Shown in pieces: positions 27,342 to 36,280 of a stretch of DNA of 64,000 nucleotides. The DNA lies in assembly GCF_000298075.1 (NCBI RefSeq), contig NZ_JH815594.1, forward strand, positions 126,004 through 190,003, written 5' to 3'. The stretch's first letter is position 1. Every line of letters starts with the position of its first letter. The notes beneath the pieces were generated by a model, which saw nothing but the letters and a program-made list of their open reading frames with translations, was not told the origin of the DNA and ran no database searches. Origin of the DNA: Staphylococcus massiliensis CCUG 55927. GTDB taxonomy: Bacteria > Bacillota > Bacilli > Staphylococcales > Staphylococcaceae. A program made the translations under genes and the position numbers.

Positions 27342-28378
27342 TATATTCCTCGTTGTGTTATCCAATTCATTACATAAGGATCCATCACATATTGAGCATC
27401 TTTCAACGCTTCTAAATCACCTTTATCAAGCAATACAGCTATCTTTTTCATATGATGATAAAATGTTTCTAAATAGTTAATCGTCTCGTCGACGCCATAT
27501 TGTTCTACATATTCTAATATTGGTCGTGACATGCCTACTGCCGTAGCACCAAGTGTCAACGCTTTAATCGCATCTAAAGGGTTTCTAATACCACCGCTCG
27601 CAAACACAGTTATATCATCTTGAAAGGCTTTTGTTTCAAGTAAACTGATTAAAGTTGATTGACCCCAGTCTGACATATATGCCATGTCCTTCAGTGGTCG
27701 ACGTTCATTTTCAATGAGGGCAAAGTTCGTGCCACCACGTCCACTCACGTCTACATGTTTAATGCCGAGTGATTGAATGCGCGATAATGTTTCATGACTC
27801 ATACCAAAGCCAACTTCTTTAATAATAACAGGAACATCGATCTCACTTTGAATAGATTCAATATGTGTCATCCATTCAACAAAGTCACGACTACCTTCTG
27901 GCATAACGAGCTCTTGAAGCGTATTCACATGGATTTGAAGGGCATCCGCTTCTAACATTTCTACTGCACGTTTCGCACCATCTAAAGATACATCTGCGCC
28001 AACGTTACTCATTACAAGTCCTTTAGGATGATTGTGTCTTACAATCTCAAAGGTATCTTTGAGCGATTCATCTTTAAGCGCTGCATGCGTTGAACCGACA
28101 GCCATCGGGATATCTAAGGTATGTGCCACTTGAGAGAGTTTGTCGTTAATCGACTTCGTCCAACGACTACCCCCTGTCATCGCATTGATATATAAAGGTT
28201 TCTTCCCTTTCATAAAGGACCTATTTACCAACAAATCTACATCTTCTAAATTGATATGCGAGATTGAATGATGTACAAATCGCATATATTCAAAATCTGA
28301 TTGTACGTTCTGATGTTGCGACATCGCGAGTTTCACATGTTCATCTTTACGCATTTCCCTTTGACGAAACGAATCCAT
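27341..28378 (-). CDS. fni: Type 2 isopentenyl-diphosphate delta-isomerase
   Basis: 345 residues with the Fni/IDI-2 pattern: QREMRKDEHVKLAM at the start, LYINAMTGGSRWTKSINDKLSQVA, DVPVIIKEVGFGMS, DVSGRGGTNFALIE and FASGGIRNPLDAIKALTLGATAVGMSRP (FMN phosphate site). It interconverts IPP and DMAPP using FMN and NADPH, for isoprenoid synthesis. The ATG at 28378 has GGAGG 8 nt upstream, preferred to the ATG six codons earlier. Confidence 0.95.
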   Translation of the reverse strand: MDSFRQREMRKDEHVKLAMSQHQNVQSDFEYMRFVHHSISHINLEDVDLLVNRSFMKGKKPLYINAMTGGSRWTKSINDKLSQVAHTLDIPMAVGSTHAALKDESLKDTFEIVRHNHPKGLVMSNVGADVSLDGAKRAVEMLEADALQIHVNTLQELVMPEGSRDFVEWMTHIESIQSEIDVPVIIKEVGFGMSHETLSRIQSLGIKHVDVSGRGGTNFALIENERRPLKDMAYMSDWGQSTLISLLETKAFQDDITVFASGGIRNPLDAIKALTLGATAVGMSRPILEYVEQYGVDETINYLETFYHHMKKIAVLLDKGDLEALKDAQYVMDPYVMNWITQRGI

Positions 28379-28443
28379 GCTTATAACCTCCAACATAATG
28401 ATATGTTGACTATATCACATTTTCAAAATGAAACCAGATGTAA

Positions 28444-29670
28444 TTATCCCGTCACAAATGTTTTTATCGCATCAAACATACTATAGCAACCTAGAAAACA
28501 TACAGTTAAGACAACTAGGAAGCCTAGAATATTTAAAACTGTGCCATTTTTAAACTTACCCATCATACCTTTCTTATTAATAATGACATAAATTAAAATG
28601 GCAATGAGTGGTAATATCATGCCGTTTAACGCTTGAGCTATCAATAATACTTCCAATGGTTCGAAGCTTAGAGCTGACGTAATAATACCAATCATGATGA
28701 TAATAGCGAAGACAATTTTATACTTCGTATTCTTCATGCCACCTTTCCAACCCATGCAACTACTAATCGTAGTCGCGGCACCCATTGGCGAGGCAATTGC
28801 TGAAGATAATCCTGCCGCAAATAAACCGATACTAATCATGACTGGCGCAAAATCACCCATAATCGGCTTTAAAGGTTCTGCGAGCTGTACCACGCTCGTC
28901 ACTTTTTTACCATCGATTAACGCGCCTGCTAGAATTAAAATCGATGCTGAAATCAAACCGCCCACAGTAATTGATAGGATCGTATCGAGTCGAGCAGCTT
29001 TTAAATCACGCGTACCGTCAAAACGTTCATGTACTGAATTTGCGTGAATAAAGAAATTGTACGGTACTACCGTTGTTCCAATAAGTGCAATCATCGTAAG
29101 TACCGAACCATTTGGCAGAGAAGGTAAGAACGCGCCTTTTAAAACAGCACCAAAGTCGGGTTGCACAATGAATACCGTCGTTATGAAGATGATACCCATG
29201 ATGACTACAAGTAAAAGCATCATCTTCTCAACAAGATGATAACTTCCGCTAATACCAATCGCTAAAATAATCAAGCCAATTACAGGCGCAACCGCATTCT
29301 CAGGAATGTTGAATAAGTACGATGCACCAAGCGATGTACCTAACAAATCACCACTGATATAGGCGGCGCAACCAAGTGTCACTGCAATCATTGAGAACCA
29401 TACTGCACCGAACTTTAGAATATGATGGTGAAATAAATCTTGAATGGCTTCACCAAGTCCTTCGTTCGTCACTAAACTAATTCTGACAATCATTTCTTGT
29501 AAGATAATTGTTGCGATAATTGAAAAGATCACTGTCCATAACAAACTATAACCAAACGAGGCACCACCTTGTGTCATCGTTGTTACAGTACCTGGACCTA
29601 TAAATGAAGCTGTTACAATCATACCTGGTCCTAGGATTTTTAACTTTTTAATCCCCTTTTCTTTTTCCAT
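28444..29670 (-). CDS. NRAMP-related transporter with altered metal-site motifs
   Basis: 408 residues, eleven membrane segments. It has NRAMP-like architecture (LKILGPGMIVTASFIGPGTVTTMTQGGASFGYSLLW at the start). Classical NRAMP proteins use DPGN in helix 1 and MPH in helix 6; here the places read GPGT and VPY (GTTVVPYNFFIHANSVHERF). The usual Mn2+/Fe2+ site is therefore not conserved and the substrate is open. The ATG at 29670 has AGGGG 9 nt upstream. The start lies 21 bp after the ureohydrolase gene on the same strand, so the two are probably one transcript. Confidence 0.85.
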   Translation of the reverse strand: MEKEKGIKKLKILGPGMIVTASFIGPGTVTTMTQGGASFGYSLLWTVIFSIIATIILQEMIVRISLVTNEGLGEAIQDLFHHHILKFGAVWFSMIAVTLGCAAYISGDLLGTSLGASYLFNIPENAVAPVIGLIILAIGISGSYHLVEKMMLLLVVIMGIIFITTVFIVQPDFGAVLKGAFLPSLPNGSVLTMIALIGTTVVPYNFFIHANSVHERFDGTRDLKAARLDTILSITVGGLISASILILAGALIDGKKVTSVVQLAEPLKPIMGDFAPVMISIGLFAAGLSSAIASPMGAATTISSCMGWKGGMKNTKYKIVFAIIIMIGIITSALSFEPLEVLLIAQALNGMILPLIAILIYVIINKKGMMGKFKNGTVLNILGFLVVLTVCFLGCYSMFDAIKTFVTG

Positions 29671-29691
29671 AAAGACCATCCCCTATGATGT

Positions 29692-30633
29692 TCAAACTTT
29701 ATTCAGATATTTCGCATGACCGGCTAAGACGTATAAGACAACCGTCGAGACAAAGTGCGCGCTATTCTGGTTCGGATCTTGCATCGGATACACTTCGACA
29801 AAGTCCATACCTACAAGACCTAACTGCGCAAATTCATACACGAGCGTTAAGAGCTCATAACTTGTTAAACCATTGCCATCAACTGGTCCCCCTGGGTTAA
29901 AAGCAAAGTCGAGCACGTCACTACAAATGGTTAAATACACTACGTCAACATCTTTAGACGCTTGTTTATAGATATCTCGCGCATAGGCTTTTAGGTCATC
30001 TTGTGCTTTAATATCATTAATCGTAATTGTCGTTGCACCATTCTCTTTCGCATAGCGCCCTGTATCTGGCTTATTACGAGGGCCATGAATGCCGGTATGC
30101 ATAATACTTTCGTTCACAATGCCCTCTGTTTCATAGAGACGCATAAATGGAGTATTACGTGCGAAACGTTCATCCTCATGAATAGGCATATTGTCATAAT
30201 GCGCGTCTAAATGAATAATACCGACCTTTTGATTCGTAGAAGTGAGTCCCTTTAAGATTGGATACGTTACGCCATGATCGCCACCGAAGCCGACTAAGAA
30301 TTTACCTGTTTGCCATAGTTTCGTCGCAAAGCGTTCGATCTCGTTGACAGTCGCTTCGACATCATGAGGTACAGTAGAAACATCCCCTACATCACCGATT
30401 GATAGATGTTCAAAGACATCGATGTGGTCGAGTTCAGGTAAGTAGCCACTATAACGCGCTGAGGACAACCGAATTTGTTTCGGCCCAAGTTCACAACCCG
30501 TGTAATCACCCCATGTACAAGGTCCTTCGAATGGCACGCCATACACGAGCACATCCGTGTTGTAGTCGTCAGTTTGACTAAGATTGTCACCCCCTAAGAA
30601 ACATGGTGTATTACCATAGATATTCTTTTTCAT
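29692..30633 (-). CDS. Ureohydrolase family protein (agmatinase/guanidinase-like)
   Basis: 313 residues. Metal-ligand motifs GGDH (117-120) and HLDAHYD (141-147) are intact. The late motif reads LTICSDVLDFAFNPGG (234-249): the first Asp of the family's SxDxD is Cys237, the second is D239, the same change as in hutG of this window. Substrate (agmatine, guanidine, guanidinobutyrate or other) cannot be fixed. The ATG at 30633 has AAGGGG about 10 nt upstream. The NRAMP-like gene follows within 21 bp, which would fit a need for a particular metal. Confidence 0.85.
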   Translation of the reverse strand: MKKNIYGNTPCFLGGDNLSQTDDYNTDVLVYGVPFEGPCTWGDYTGCELGPKQIRLSSARYSGYLPELDHIDVFEHLSIGDVGDVSTVPHDVEATVNEIERFATKLWQTGKFLVGFGGDHGVTYPILKGLTSTNQKVGIIHLDAHYDNMPIHEDERFARNTPFMRLYETEGIVNESIMHTGIHGPRNKPDTGRYAKENGATTITINDIKAQDDLKAYARDIYKQASKDVDVVYLTICSDVLDFAFNPGGPVDGNGLTSYELLTLVYEFAQLGLVGMDFVEVYPMQDPNQNSAHFVSTVVLYVLAGHAKYLNKV

Positions 30634-30741
30634 GTATAAAATCCCCTTTTTAAAAGTAATTTGTAACTTTTGGTTCATTATATATCTATTTCAAATCACA
30701 ATCAATGATAAATCAGAATATTCAAAATTTACCGTAAATTT

Positions 30742-30774
30742 AAAAGCATTTTATTCTGTGCTTTAAATGCTTTT
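30742..30774. promoter_or_regulatory. Perfect inverted repeat in a divergent promoter region
   Basis: AAAAGCATTT (30742-30751) and AAATGCTTTT (30765-30774) are a perfect 10-bp inverted pair in the 260-bp gap between the divergent ureohydrolase and thioesterase genes. A weaker outer pair (AATCAATGAT and ATTATTGATT) surrounds it. A regulator site is likely but its protein is unknown. Confidence 0.5.
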
Positions 30775-30893
30775 GATTATTGATTTCATTAAATGATTAA
30801 ATTTAATTTACTTTTCGAAAGGAACTCGCGTTATACAAGGCATTGAAGTCATGATAAAATTTCTTTAAACAGTTTACGAAGGAGGTCGTCGAC

Positions 30894-31766
30894 ATGAACG
30901 CACCACTGTCATATCAAGGTGAGGTTATTGAGGATTGGATTGACCGCAATAATCATATGAACGATGCGGAATACAACCGCGTCTTTAGTGAAACGGTAAA
31001 CGACTTTAACAACGATATGGGATTAACGAACGCATATCGAAACGCGCACGCTTACACGGTATTCACGCTCGAATTACATACGACTTACATTAAAGAAATT
31101 ACGTTAGGTGAGCAATTTGACATACGTGTCCTACTCATTGATTTGGATGAGAAGCGTACACACCTATTCCTAGAAATGTATAACACGTCTCAAGAAATCG
31201 TTGCGACACATGAAGTTATGATGATGGGGATTAGTCGTAAGACGCGTAAGCCAGAACCTTTCCCTAAAGCGATCATGGACAACTTCAAGGCTTATAGCGA
31301 GGCGCAACCTAAGTTAAATCCGCATCAATCTTTAGGTCATTTAATTCACATCCCTGAAAAGTCCTTTAAGACCAAACAAGCTCAATTAACTCAAACGCAT
31401 CTTCAAAGTCGCTTACTTGATTTAAAAGATGACCTTAAGGTGAAACTTATAACTTTCAATGATCAGAAACAGTTATATGTAAGTGGTCCGGTTACTGAAC
31501 GCATTCATCAGTCATTTGATCTAGCGACACTACAAGGTGAACAAAATATGATTGAAAAATTAGAAGGACTTTTAGCGGAGATGGATGATGAGGAAGCGTT
31601 AGACGAAGCGATAATGAAGTTATTTCACATTAACAAGCGTCAGCTAAAGTTGGTAGAAATGCAAGCGCGACAACACATACAGGATCCCGACAGTTTGGCA
31701 GGTTTATTGAATGAAACATACCGTATCCACGGTTATTTAAATATTTTAACTCAAATTACCGAATAA
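30894..31766 (+). CDS. Hotdog-fold acyl-CoA thioesterase
   Basis: 290 residues. The first ~130 form a 4HBT-type hotdog domain (VIEDWIDRNNHMNDAEYNRVFSETVNDF, with the conserved HMN turn; FTLELHTTYIKEITLGEQFDIRV; THEVMMMGISRKTRKPEPFP). The remaining 160 residues are helical and charged, of unknown role. Similar thioesterases act in carnitine/betaine-CoA metabolism, but no such genes are adjacent. AGGAGG precedes the ATG. Confidence 0.8.
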   Translation: MNAPLSYQGEVIEDWIDRNNHMNDAEYNRVFSETVNDFNNDMGLTNAYRNAHAYTVFTLELHTTYIKEITLGEQFDIRVLLIDLDEKRTHLFLEMYNTSQEIVATHEVMMMGISRKTRKPEPFPKAIMDNFKAYSEAQPKLNPHQSLGHLIHIPEKSFKTKQAQLTQTHLQSRLLDLKDDLKVKLITFNDQKQLYVSGPVTERIHQSFDLATLQGEQNMIEKLEGLLAEMDDEEALDEAIMKLFHINKRQLKLVEMQARQHIQDPDSLAGLLNETYRIHGYLNILTQITE

Positions 31767-31770
31767 GCTA

Positions 31771-31980
31771 AAAAGGTCCTGAGGGGGCGTAGATAAGCTA
31801 AGAAAAAGTACATGAAAAGAGCATAAAAGCTTTATGTATTACAATTCCCTAAACAGCTGACTCCTGTGGGAATAGCATGAGGCCGGAGACTACAGGCTCC
31901 GGCCATGCCCTAGGAAAGCATGCTGTTTAAGGGAATTGTTTGTTAAACCTAGTTCGTCTAAATTATCCCACAGGACCTTT
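31771..31980. repeat. Intergenic inverted repeat (copy 5) between convergent genes
   Basis: Outer arms AAAGGTCCTG and CAGGACCTTT, inner arms CAATTCCCTAAACAGC and GCTGTTTAAGGGAATTG, and a central GCCGGAGACTACAGGCTCCGGC hairpin. It lies between the thioesterase and the PTS-type IIC gene and should act as a terminator for both. Confidence 0.9.
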
Positions 31981-31992
31981 AATCTATGTTAT

Positions 31993-33030
31993 TTATGCTT
32001 CTTTAGTTGTCTTTTCTTTTTGCTGCATTTGTTGTTTTGTAATAATTGGATAGTTCTTGAACATGAGACTGCCTAAGAAGCCCCATATTAAGCCAATAAT
32101 AGCCATCGCTACGCCATAGATAATGACTTTTCCTGGAGAATTAAAACCAAACATGACAAGAAAACCGGCTATAGGTGTTGCAGTACCCGTCGCGTCGTTC
32201 ACCATACCACTGAGCGCTATCACGATGCCCGCTGTTGCCCCACCTAAGAAATTCGTTACGTAAACCGGTATTGGGTTGGCAGAAACGATGTCTGCTTGTG
32301 ATAATGGTTCAATACTAACAGATATCGTTGATTTACGATCACCAAGCTTTAATCTGTGGAACAACAATCCATTCATGAATGATGAACTGAAAGCTGCCAT
32401 CGCACCGATTGCCATTGGTACGCCTGTCAAACTGAGTAGCGCAGTTAAAGCCATGGAACTGAGTGGTGCCGTTCCTACTACAGTGATGACGCCACCTAGA
32501 ATGATACCCATAATGATTGGATTGACATCCGTACTACTTTGAATTATAGTCCCGATTCTATGTAGAGAACCATCAACTAACGGTGTCACCCCTGCCGCAA
32601 TTAAACGTGTGAGTGGCGCTATCACGATGATCGAAACGATCAGGTCTACACCGTCTGGTAAACGTTTCTCAGCGTATTTCATCACGAAGCCTATCAAATA
32701 CCCTGCGAAGAATCCTGGCAATAAATCTAAGCCTGCACAAGACGTGGCGATAACAAATGCATACACCGGTGACACGCCTATTGCTAGAGCGACAAGTCCA
32801 GCTGCTGCGACGCCTCCAAGACCGCCTGCACCGCTTCCTAAATCTTCAAGAAATTTAATGCCAAATATTTCGCCACCTACATATTTCTGGAATGCTTCTA
32901 CTAAGAACGTTGCGATTGCTGCGTTCGCAAGTGCCCCCATTGCTTTCATACCTTTAGGCGCTTTATACGTAAAAATGGTAAAGACGAGTAATACCAAGAT
33001 TAAGAATAAAGTCCCAAGTAAAATATCCAT
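31993..33030 (-). CDS. PTS-type IIC membrane protein (EIIC_2 family), first paralogue
   Basis: 345 residues with about nine membrane segments, rich in Gly and Ala: GALANAAIATFLVEAFQKYVGGE, GVSPVYAFVIATSCAGLDLLPGFFAGYLIGF, GTAPLSSMALTALLSLTGVP. It resembles stand-alone IIC proteins of the PTS_EIIC_2 type found in staphylococci, and is paralogous to the gene at 50883. No IIA or IIB partner is nearby, so sugar transport through PTS is not shown. AAAGGGGG precedes the ATG. Confidence 0.75.
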   Translation of the reverse strand: MDILLGTLFLILVLLVFTIFTYKAPKGMKAMGALANAAIATFLVEAFQKYVGGEIFGIKFLEDLGSGAGGLGGVAAAGLVALAIGVSPVYAFVIATSCAGLDLLPGFFAGYLIGFVMKYAEKRLPDGVDLIVSIIVIAPLTRLIAAGVTPLVDGSLHRIGTIIQSSTDVNPIIMGIILGGVITVVGTAPLSSMALTALLSLTGVPMAIGAMAAFSSSFMNGLLFHRLKLGDRKSTISVSIEPLSQADIVSANPIPVYVTNFLGGATAGIVIALSGMVNDATGTATPIAGFLVMFGFNSPGKVIIYGVAMAIIGLIWGFLGSLMFKNYPIITKQQMQQKEKTTKEA

Positions 33031-33250
33031 AATATCCCCCTTTGATTGATATAAAGTCTGTTAGCACACGATGGTCTCAGATAAGTCCCCCTTGTTTTGA
33101 AAAGTCCTTTGAAATATCAAAATATTGCGACATTTGAATTCGCATTTCTTTTAATTATCGAGATTTCTAAAGGGCTAACACACTTAATCATTACAGATGT
33201 TAATTTAAATAATTTCACATTTAAATACATCTGTATAAATCTAGTGTACT

Positions 33251-33292
33251 AAAAATTAGACTGAATTACACAGTTTCGTGTAAATCAGTCTA
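33251..33292 (-). terminator. Terminator of the esterase gene
   Basis: TAGACTGA and TCAGTCTA, with TTACAC/GTGTAA inside, form a long stem; on the minus strand TTTTT follows. It is 11 bp past the esterase stop. Confidence 0.85.
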
Positions 33293-33302
33293 TAAATATT
33301 AG

Positions 33303-34214
33303 TTATAATGTTTTTTTAATTTGTTTAATGACTTTACGTGAGTCAGTAATTGGATACAATGGAAAACTATGAATCATTTTAGGGTATTCATAATACTGGA
33401 ATGATTGGTTTAAATCCATGCATATATCCTGTAACTTTTTATAATCTGGTAAGTTAATTTCTTCAGAACCTGCAAATAAATAAATCGGTGGTAGTCCTTC
33501 AAATTGACCGTTTAATGGCGATAAAATCGGGTCGTCTAGTTTTAGGCCTTTTCCAAAACGGCTCGATAATGATTGAATACCGAATCGTGACACAACAGGA
33601 TCTCGATCTTGAAGAGACTCTGTTATTGCTGGGTTTGCCATCGTCGCATCAAGCCATGGTGAAATCAGGTAAAGTTTGTGTGGTAAAGGCTTGTTCTCTT
33701 TCATAAGTTGTTGTGTTAATGACAACGCCATCGTACCGCCTGAGGAATCACCCATAATGATTATGTTGTCCGCTCCAACTTGATCGACTAAATCGAAATA
33801 CAACGCTTTAATCGCGTCGTACGTTTCTTGATAATGAAAGTCTGGTAACTTAGGATAAATCGGCATCACGATGTCATGTAGCGTGTTGTATGCAAGTTTA
33901 TCCATAAAGCGCCAGTGGAACACGGATGGTTGCAACGCATAGAAACCACCTGGAATATATAGGATTTTCTTTTGCACATGGTGGCCGAAGTTAAATCTAA
34001 AGACTTGCATGTCTTTAAATGAATCTTTATCTAGATTTGATTTAACGTTAATTGAATCCGGTTGTTTATGCTTAAGACGATTTTTGTCTTTACAAACGTT
34101 TAAAAAGGCATCAACGTCATATTCACTTGTATAACGCATTTGACGATGACGTGATAAATATTTTTCAATCATCTTATTGATAACTCTACGCTTTATCAAT
34201 TGTTCATCACTCAC
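33303..34214 (-). CDS. Alpha/beta hydrolase fold esterase
   Basis: 303 residues of the HSL/carboxylesterase type: nucleophile elbow GDSSGGTMA (~155-163), a likely Asp in EEINLPDYKKL, and the His in MIHSFPLYP. The usual oxyanion HGGG is replaced by IPGGFYAL (~92-99), so the first His is absent. No signal peptide. The start is GTG without a visible ribosome site, so the exact N-terminus is uncertain. Substrate unknown. Confidence 0.8.
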   Translation of the reverse strand: MSDEQLIKRRVINKMIEKYLSRHRQMRYTSEYDVDAFLNVCKDKNRLKHKQPDSINVKSNLDKDSFKDMQVFRFNFGHHVQKKILYIPGGFYALQPSVFHWRFMDKLAYNTLHDIVMPIYPKLPDFHYQETYDAIKALYFDLVDQVGADNIIIMGDSSGGTMALSLTQQLMKENKPLPHKLYLISPWLDATMANPAITESLQDRDPVVSRFGIQSLSSRFGKGLKLDDPILSPLNGQFEGLPPIYLFAGSEEINLPDYKKLQDICMDLNQSFQYYEYPKMIHSFPLYPITDSRKVIKQIKKTL

Positions 34215-34402
34215 TTTGTTTTTTAGCTTATTATTATCATCATAAACGTTTTTTACAAAAAATTAAAGATTAGATGTGTTCATTCATCTATACCATTCTT
34301 GTCGATTTTCTAAATATTCCAATCGTAAATTGTCATAAATCATTTTAAACTTGAGAAAAAGCTTAGTATAATGAAACGTAATATGAATGAAAGGAGTCCC
34401 TC

Positions 34403-35026
34403 ATGAAATCAAACGTCCAACCGCACCATAATTTCGATGCGGCTTTTGACCAAGAGATCCATAGAGGTCGCTATGGTAAGAAACGTCGCTCTTGGATGAG
34501 TATGATCTTATCGCTACTATCTTTAATATTAATGGTAGTTGCTGGATTCAGTATGTTTAAAGATCATTTATTTAAACTGAACGTACTTGGCAAGAAGATT
34601 AACCTTGAATCGCTACAAAGTTTAGCCAACAACGTACATCAGCAGTTAAATATAGATATTAATCATGCTGAGCAATATGTTCAATTTTTAGTATATGGTA
34701 TTTATGCATTTTTAATTGCTTGTTTATTAAGTATCATTTTACATATCATTACACTTATTTTTAATCGAACAGCGATTAAAATTATCAATTTATTCTTAAC
34801 TTTAATTACGGTTATTATTCCGGTTGCTTTAATTTTCATTTCAAAAGAAGCAGCTAAACGCATTTCAGACGGTATTTCACAATTTTATATTACAGTTAAA
34901 CCTGAAGAAGTTATTGTTCCGGATGATGCCATATTTAATGCGATCATATTAACTGGTAGTAGTTTAATCTTATTACTCGTTAACTTATTCTTTAGAAATA
35001 AACCACCTATTTATAAACGTAAATAG
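34403..35026 (+). CDS. Uncharacterised membrane protein, three segments
   Basis: 207 residues. A basic cytoplasmic start (residues 1-30), a membrane segment (MSMILSLLSLILMVVAGFSMF), a ~50-residue external loop, then two central segments and one near the C-terminus (AIILTGSSLILLLVNLFF), ending NKPPIYKRK. AAAGGAG precedes the ATG. The hydro-lyase gene follows after 22 bp on the same strand, so the two may be one transcript. No family recognised. Confidence 0.7.
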   Translation: MKSNVQPHHNFDAAFDQEIHRGRYGKKRRSWMSMILSLLSLILMVVAGFSMFKDHLFKLNVLGKKINLESLQSLANNVHQQLNIDINHAEQYVQFLVYGIYAFLIACLLSIILHIITLIFNRTAIKIINLFLTLITVIIPVALIFISKEAAKRISDGISQFYITVKPEEVIVPDDAIFNAIILTGSSLILLLVNLFFRNKPPIYKRK

Positions 35027-35048
35027 CTTTTTAAGGGGAGGGCTTTTT

Positions 35049-35834
35049 ATGCATTTAAAAGACAAAGCACCGAAGGAAATTCGAGAACTTATTAGAAGTA
35101 ACCAACTTAGACAACATACGAGTGGTATGGCTGACGGTTTTATTCAAGCAAATGTCGTGATATTACCTGAGAAATATGCGTATGACTTCTTGAAATTTTG
35201 TTTAAGAAATCCTAAAACTTGCCCGTTAATAGATGTTTCTGAAACGGGTGAAACTTCTTTTCCTATATATGGTAAGGATGCGGATATTAGAACGGATGTC
35301 GGTGAGTACTACGTGTATCACGACGGCGTTCGAACGGATGTTGTCGAAGATATCAAGGATATTTATACGGATGACATGGTGAGCTTTCTGATCGGTTGTA
35401 GTTTCACATTTGAGCATGCGCTATTAAAGTCTGGCATTCCTTTAAGACATTTAGAGGAAGGTCATAATGTGCCGATGTATATGACATCGATTCCAACGAC
35501 TGAAAGTGGCTTGTTTAACGGACCTGTAACAGTAAGCATGCGTCCGATGACAATGGAACAAGTCATTAAGGCAACTGAAATTACCACTAACTTTAAGGAT
35601 GTTCACGGCGCGCCGATTCACATCGGTGATCCTAGTGCAATCGGTATCAAGGATATCTCTAAGCCTGATTTCGGTGAACCCGTAGAAATACGTGATGGCG
35701 AAGTGCCCGTATTCTGGGGTTGCGGGGTAACACCGCAATCAGTAGGTCTTAGTGCGAAACCTGAGTTAATGATTACGCACGCGCCAGGTTACATGTTTAT
35801 CACAGATGTTAAAGAAACTGAAATATTATATTAA
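35049..35834 (+). CDS. Putative hydro-lyase (DUF1445 / D-glutamate cyclase-like)
   Basis: 261 residues with the DUF1445 pattern: AKEIRELIRSN-type opening, HTSGMADGFIQANVVILPEKYAYDFLKFC, LIGCSFTFEHALL, VSMRPM and FWGCGVTPQ near the end. Mammalian relatives include D-glutamate cyclase; bacterial members are annotated as hydro-lyases. AAGGGGAGG precedes the ATG. It is probably co-transcribed with the upstream membrane protein. Confidence 0.88.
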   Translation: MHLKDKAPKEIRELIRSNQLRQHTSGMADGFIQANVVILPEKYAYDFLKFCLRNPKTCPLIDVSETGETSFPIYGKDADIRTDVGEYYVYHDGVRTDVVEDIKDIYTDDMVSFLIGCSFTFEHALLKSGIPLRHLEEGHNVPMYMTSIPTTESGLFNGPVTVSMRPMTMEQVIKATEITTNFKDVHGAPIHIGDPSAIGIKDISKPDFGEPVEIRDGEVPVFWGCGVTPQSVGLSAKPELMITHAPGYMFITDVKETEILY

Positions 35835-35836
35835 CG

Positions 35837-36127
35837 AAAAAAGGTTGGGCATATTATAGCAATTCTCTTAAACAGCATGCTTTCCTGGGGCATGGCCGGA
35901 GCCTGTAGTCTCCTAAAGCCCAACTCGTATTTTCAATACGATAGTTGGACTTACAAAGAAGCTCAGGCTTCTTTGTTCATGAGGAAGAGCCCCGGCTTGC
36001 ATAGCTTGTTATTTTGCTACGCAAATTTCTTTGCCGGGGCCCCGCCCTCTGAGTCAGCTGTTTTGAGAATTGTATGAAATAAAGCTTAAACGCTCTATTT
36101 CACAACTTATGTCCCAACCTTTTTTGG
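35837..36127. repeat. Long intergenic inverted repeat, large form (copy 4)
   Basis: AAAAAAGGTTGGG and CCCAACCTTTTTT bound a ~290-bp element in the opposite orientation to copy 1, sharing its internal hairpins (GCCCAACTCG, ACAAAGAAGC, GCCGGGGCCCCGCCC, GAGTCAGCTG). It starts a few bases after the hydro-lyase stop. The rest of the gap (36128-36280) holds no gene but two copies of the short motif (AAGGCTTTTCAAGG at 36203-36216 and AGGGCTTTTCAAA at 36246-36258). Confidence 0.88.
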
Positions 36128-36280
36128 TTTGTAATATGAAATTTGACCGATTTGGTTATAAAGTGCTTTTAAATAATGGGCTTAAGTCCCTACCTAGTTA
36201 TATAAGGCTTTTCAAGGATAAGCATGAAACCCCGCCTAAAACTATAGGGCTTTTCAAAGATGGGCAAGAAACCCATCAAA

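Noticed and set aside
30640..30890. Guanidine (ykkC-type) riboswitch upstream of the ureohydrolase
   Set aside because: The conserved ykkC motifs were not found; the region shows only simple dyads.
35877..36077. 66-codon open frame inside the long inverted repeat
   Set aside because: It lies wholly within repeat copy 4 with no proper ribosome site; the matching region in copy 1 has no equivalent reading frame.
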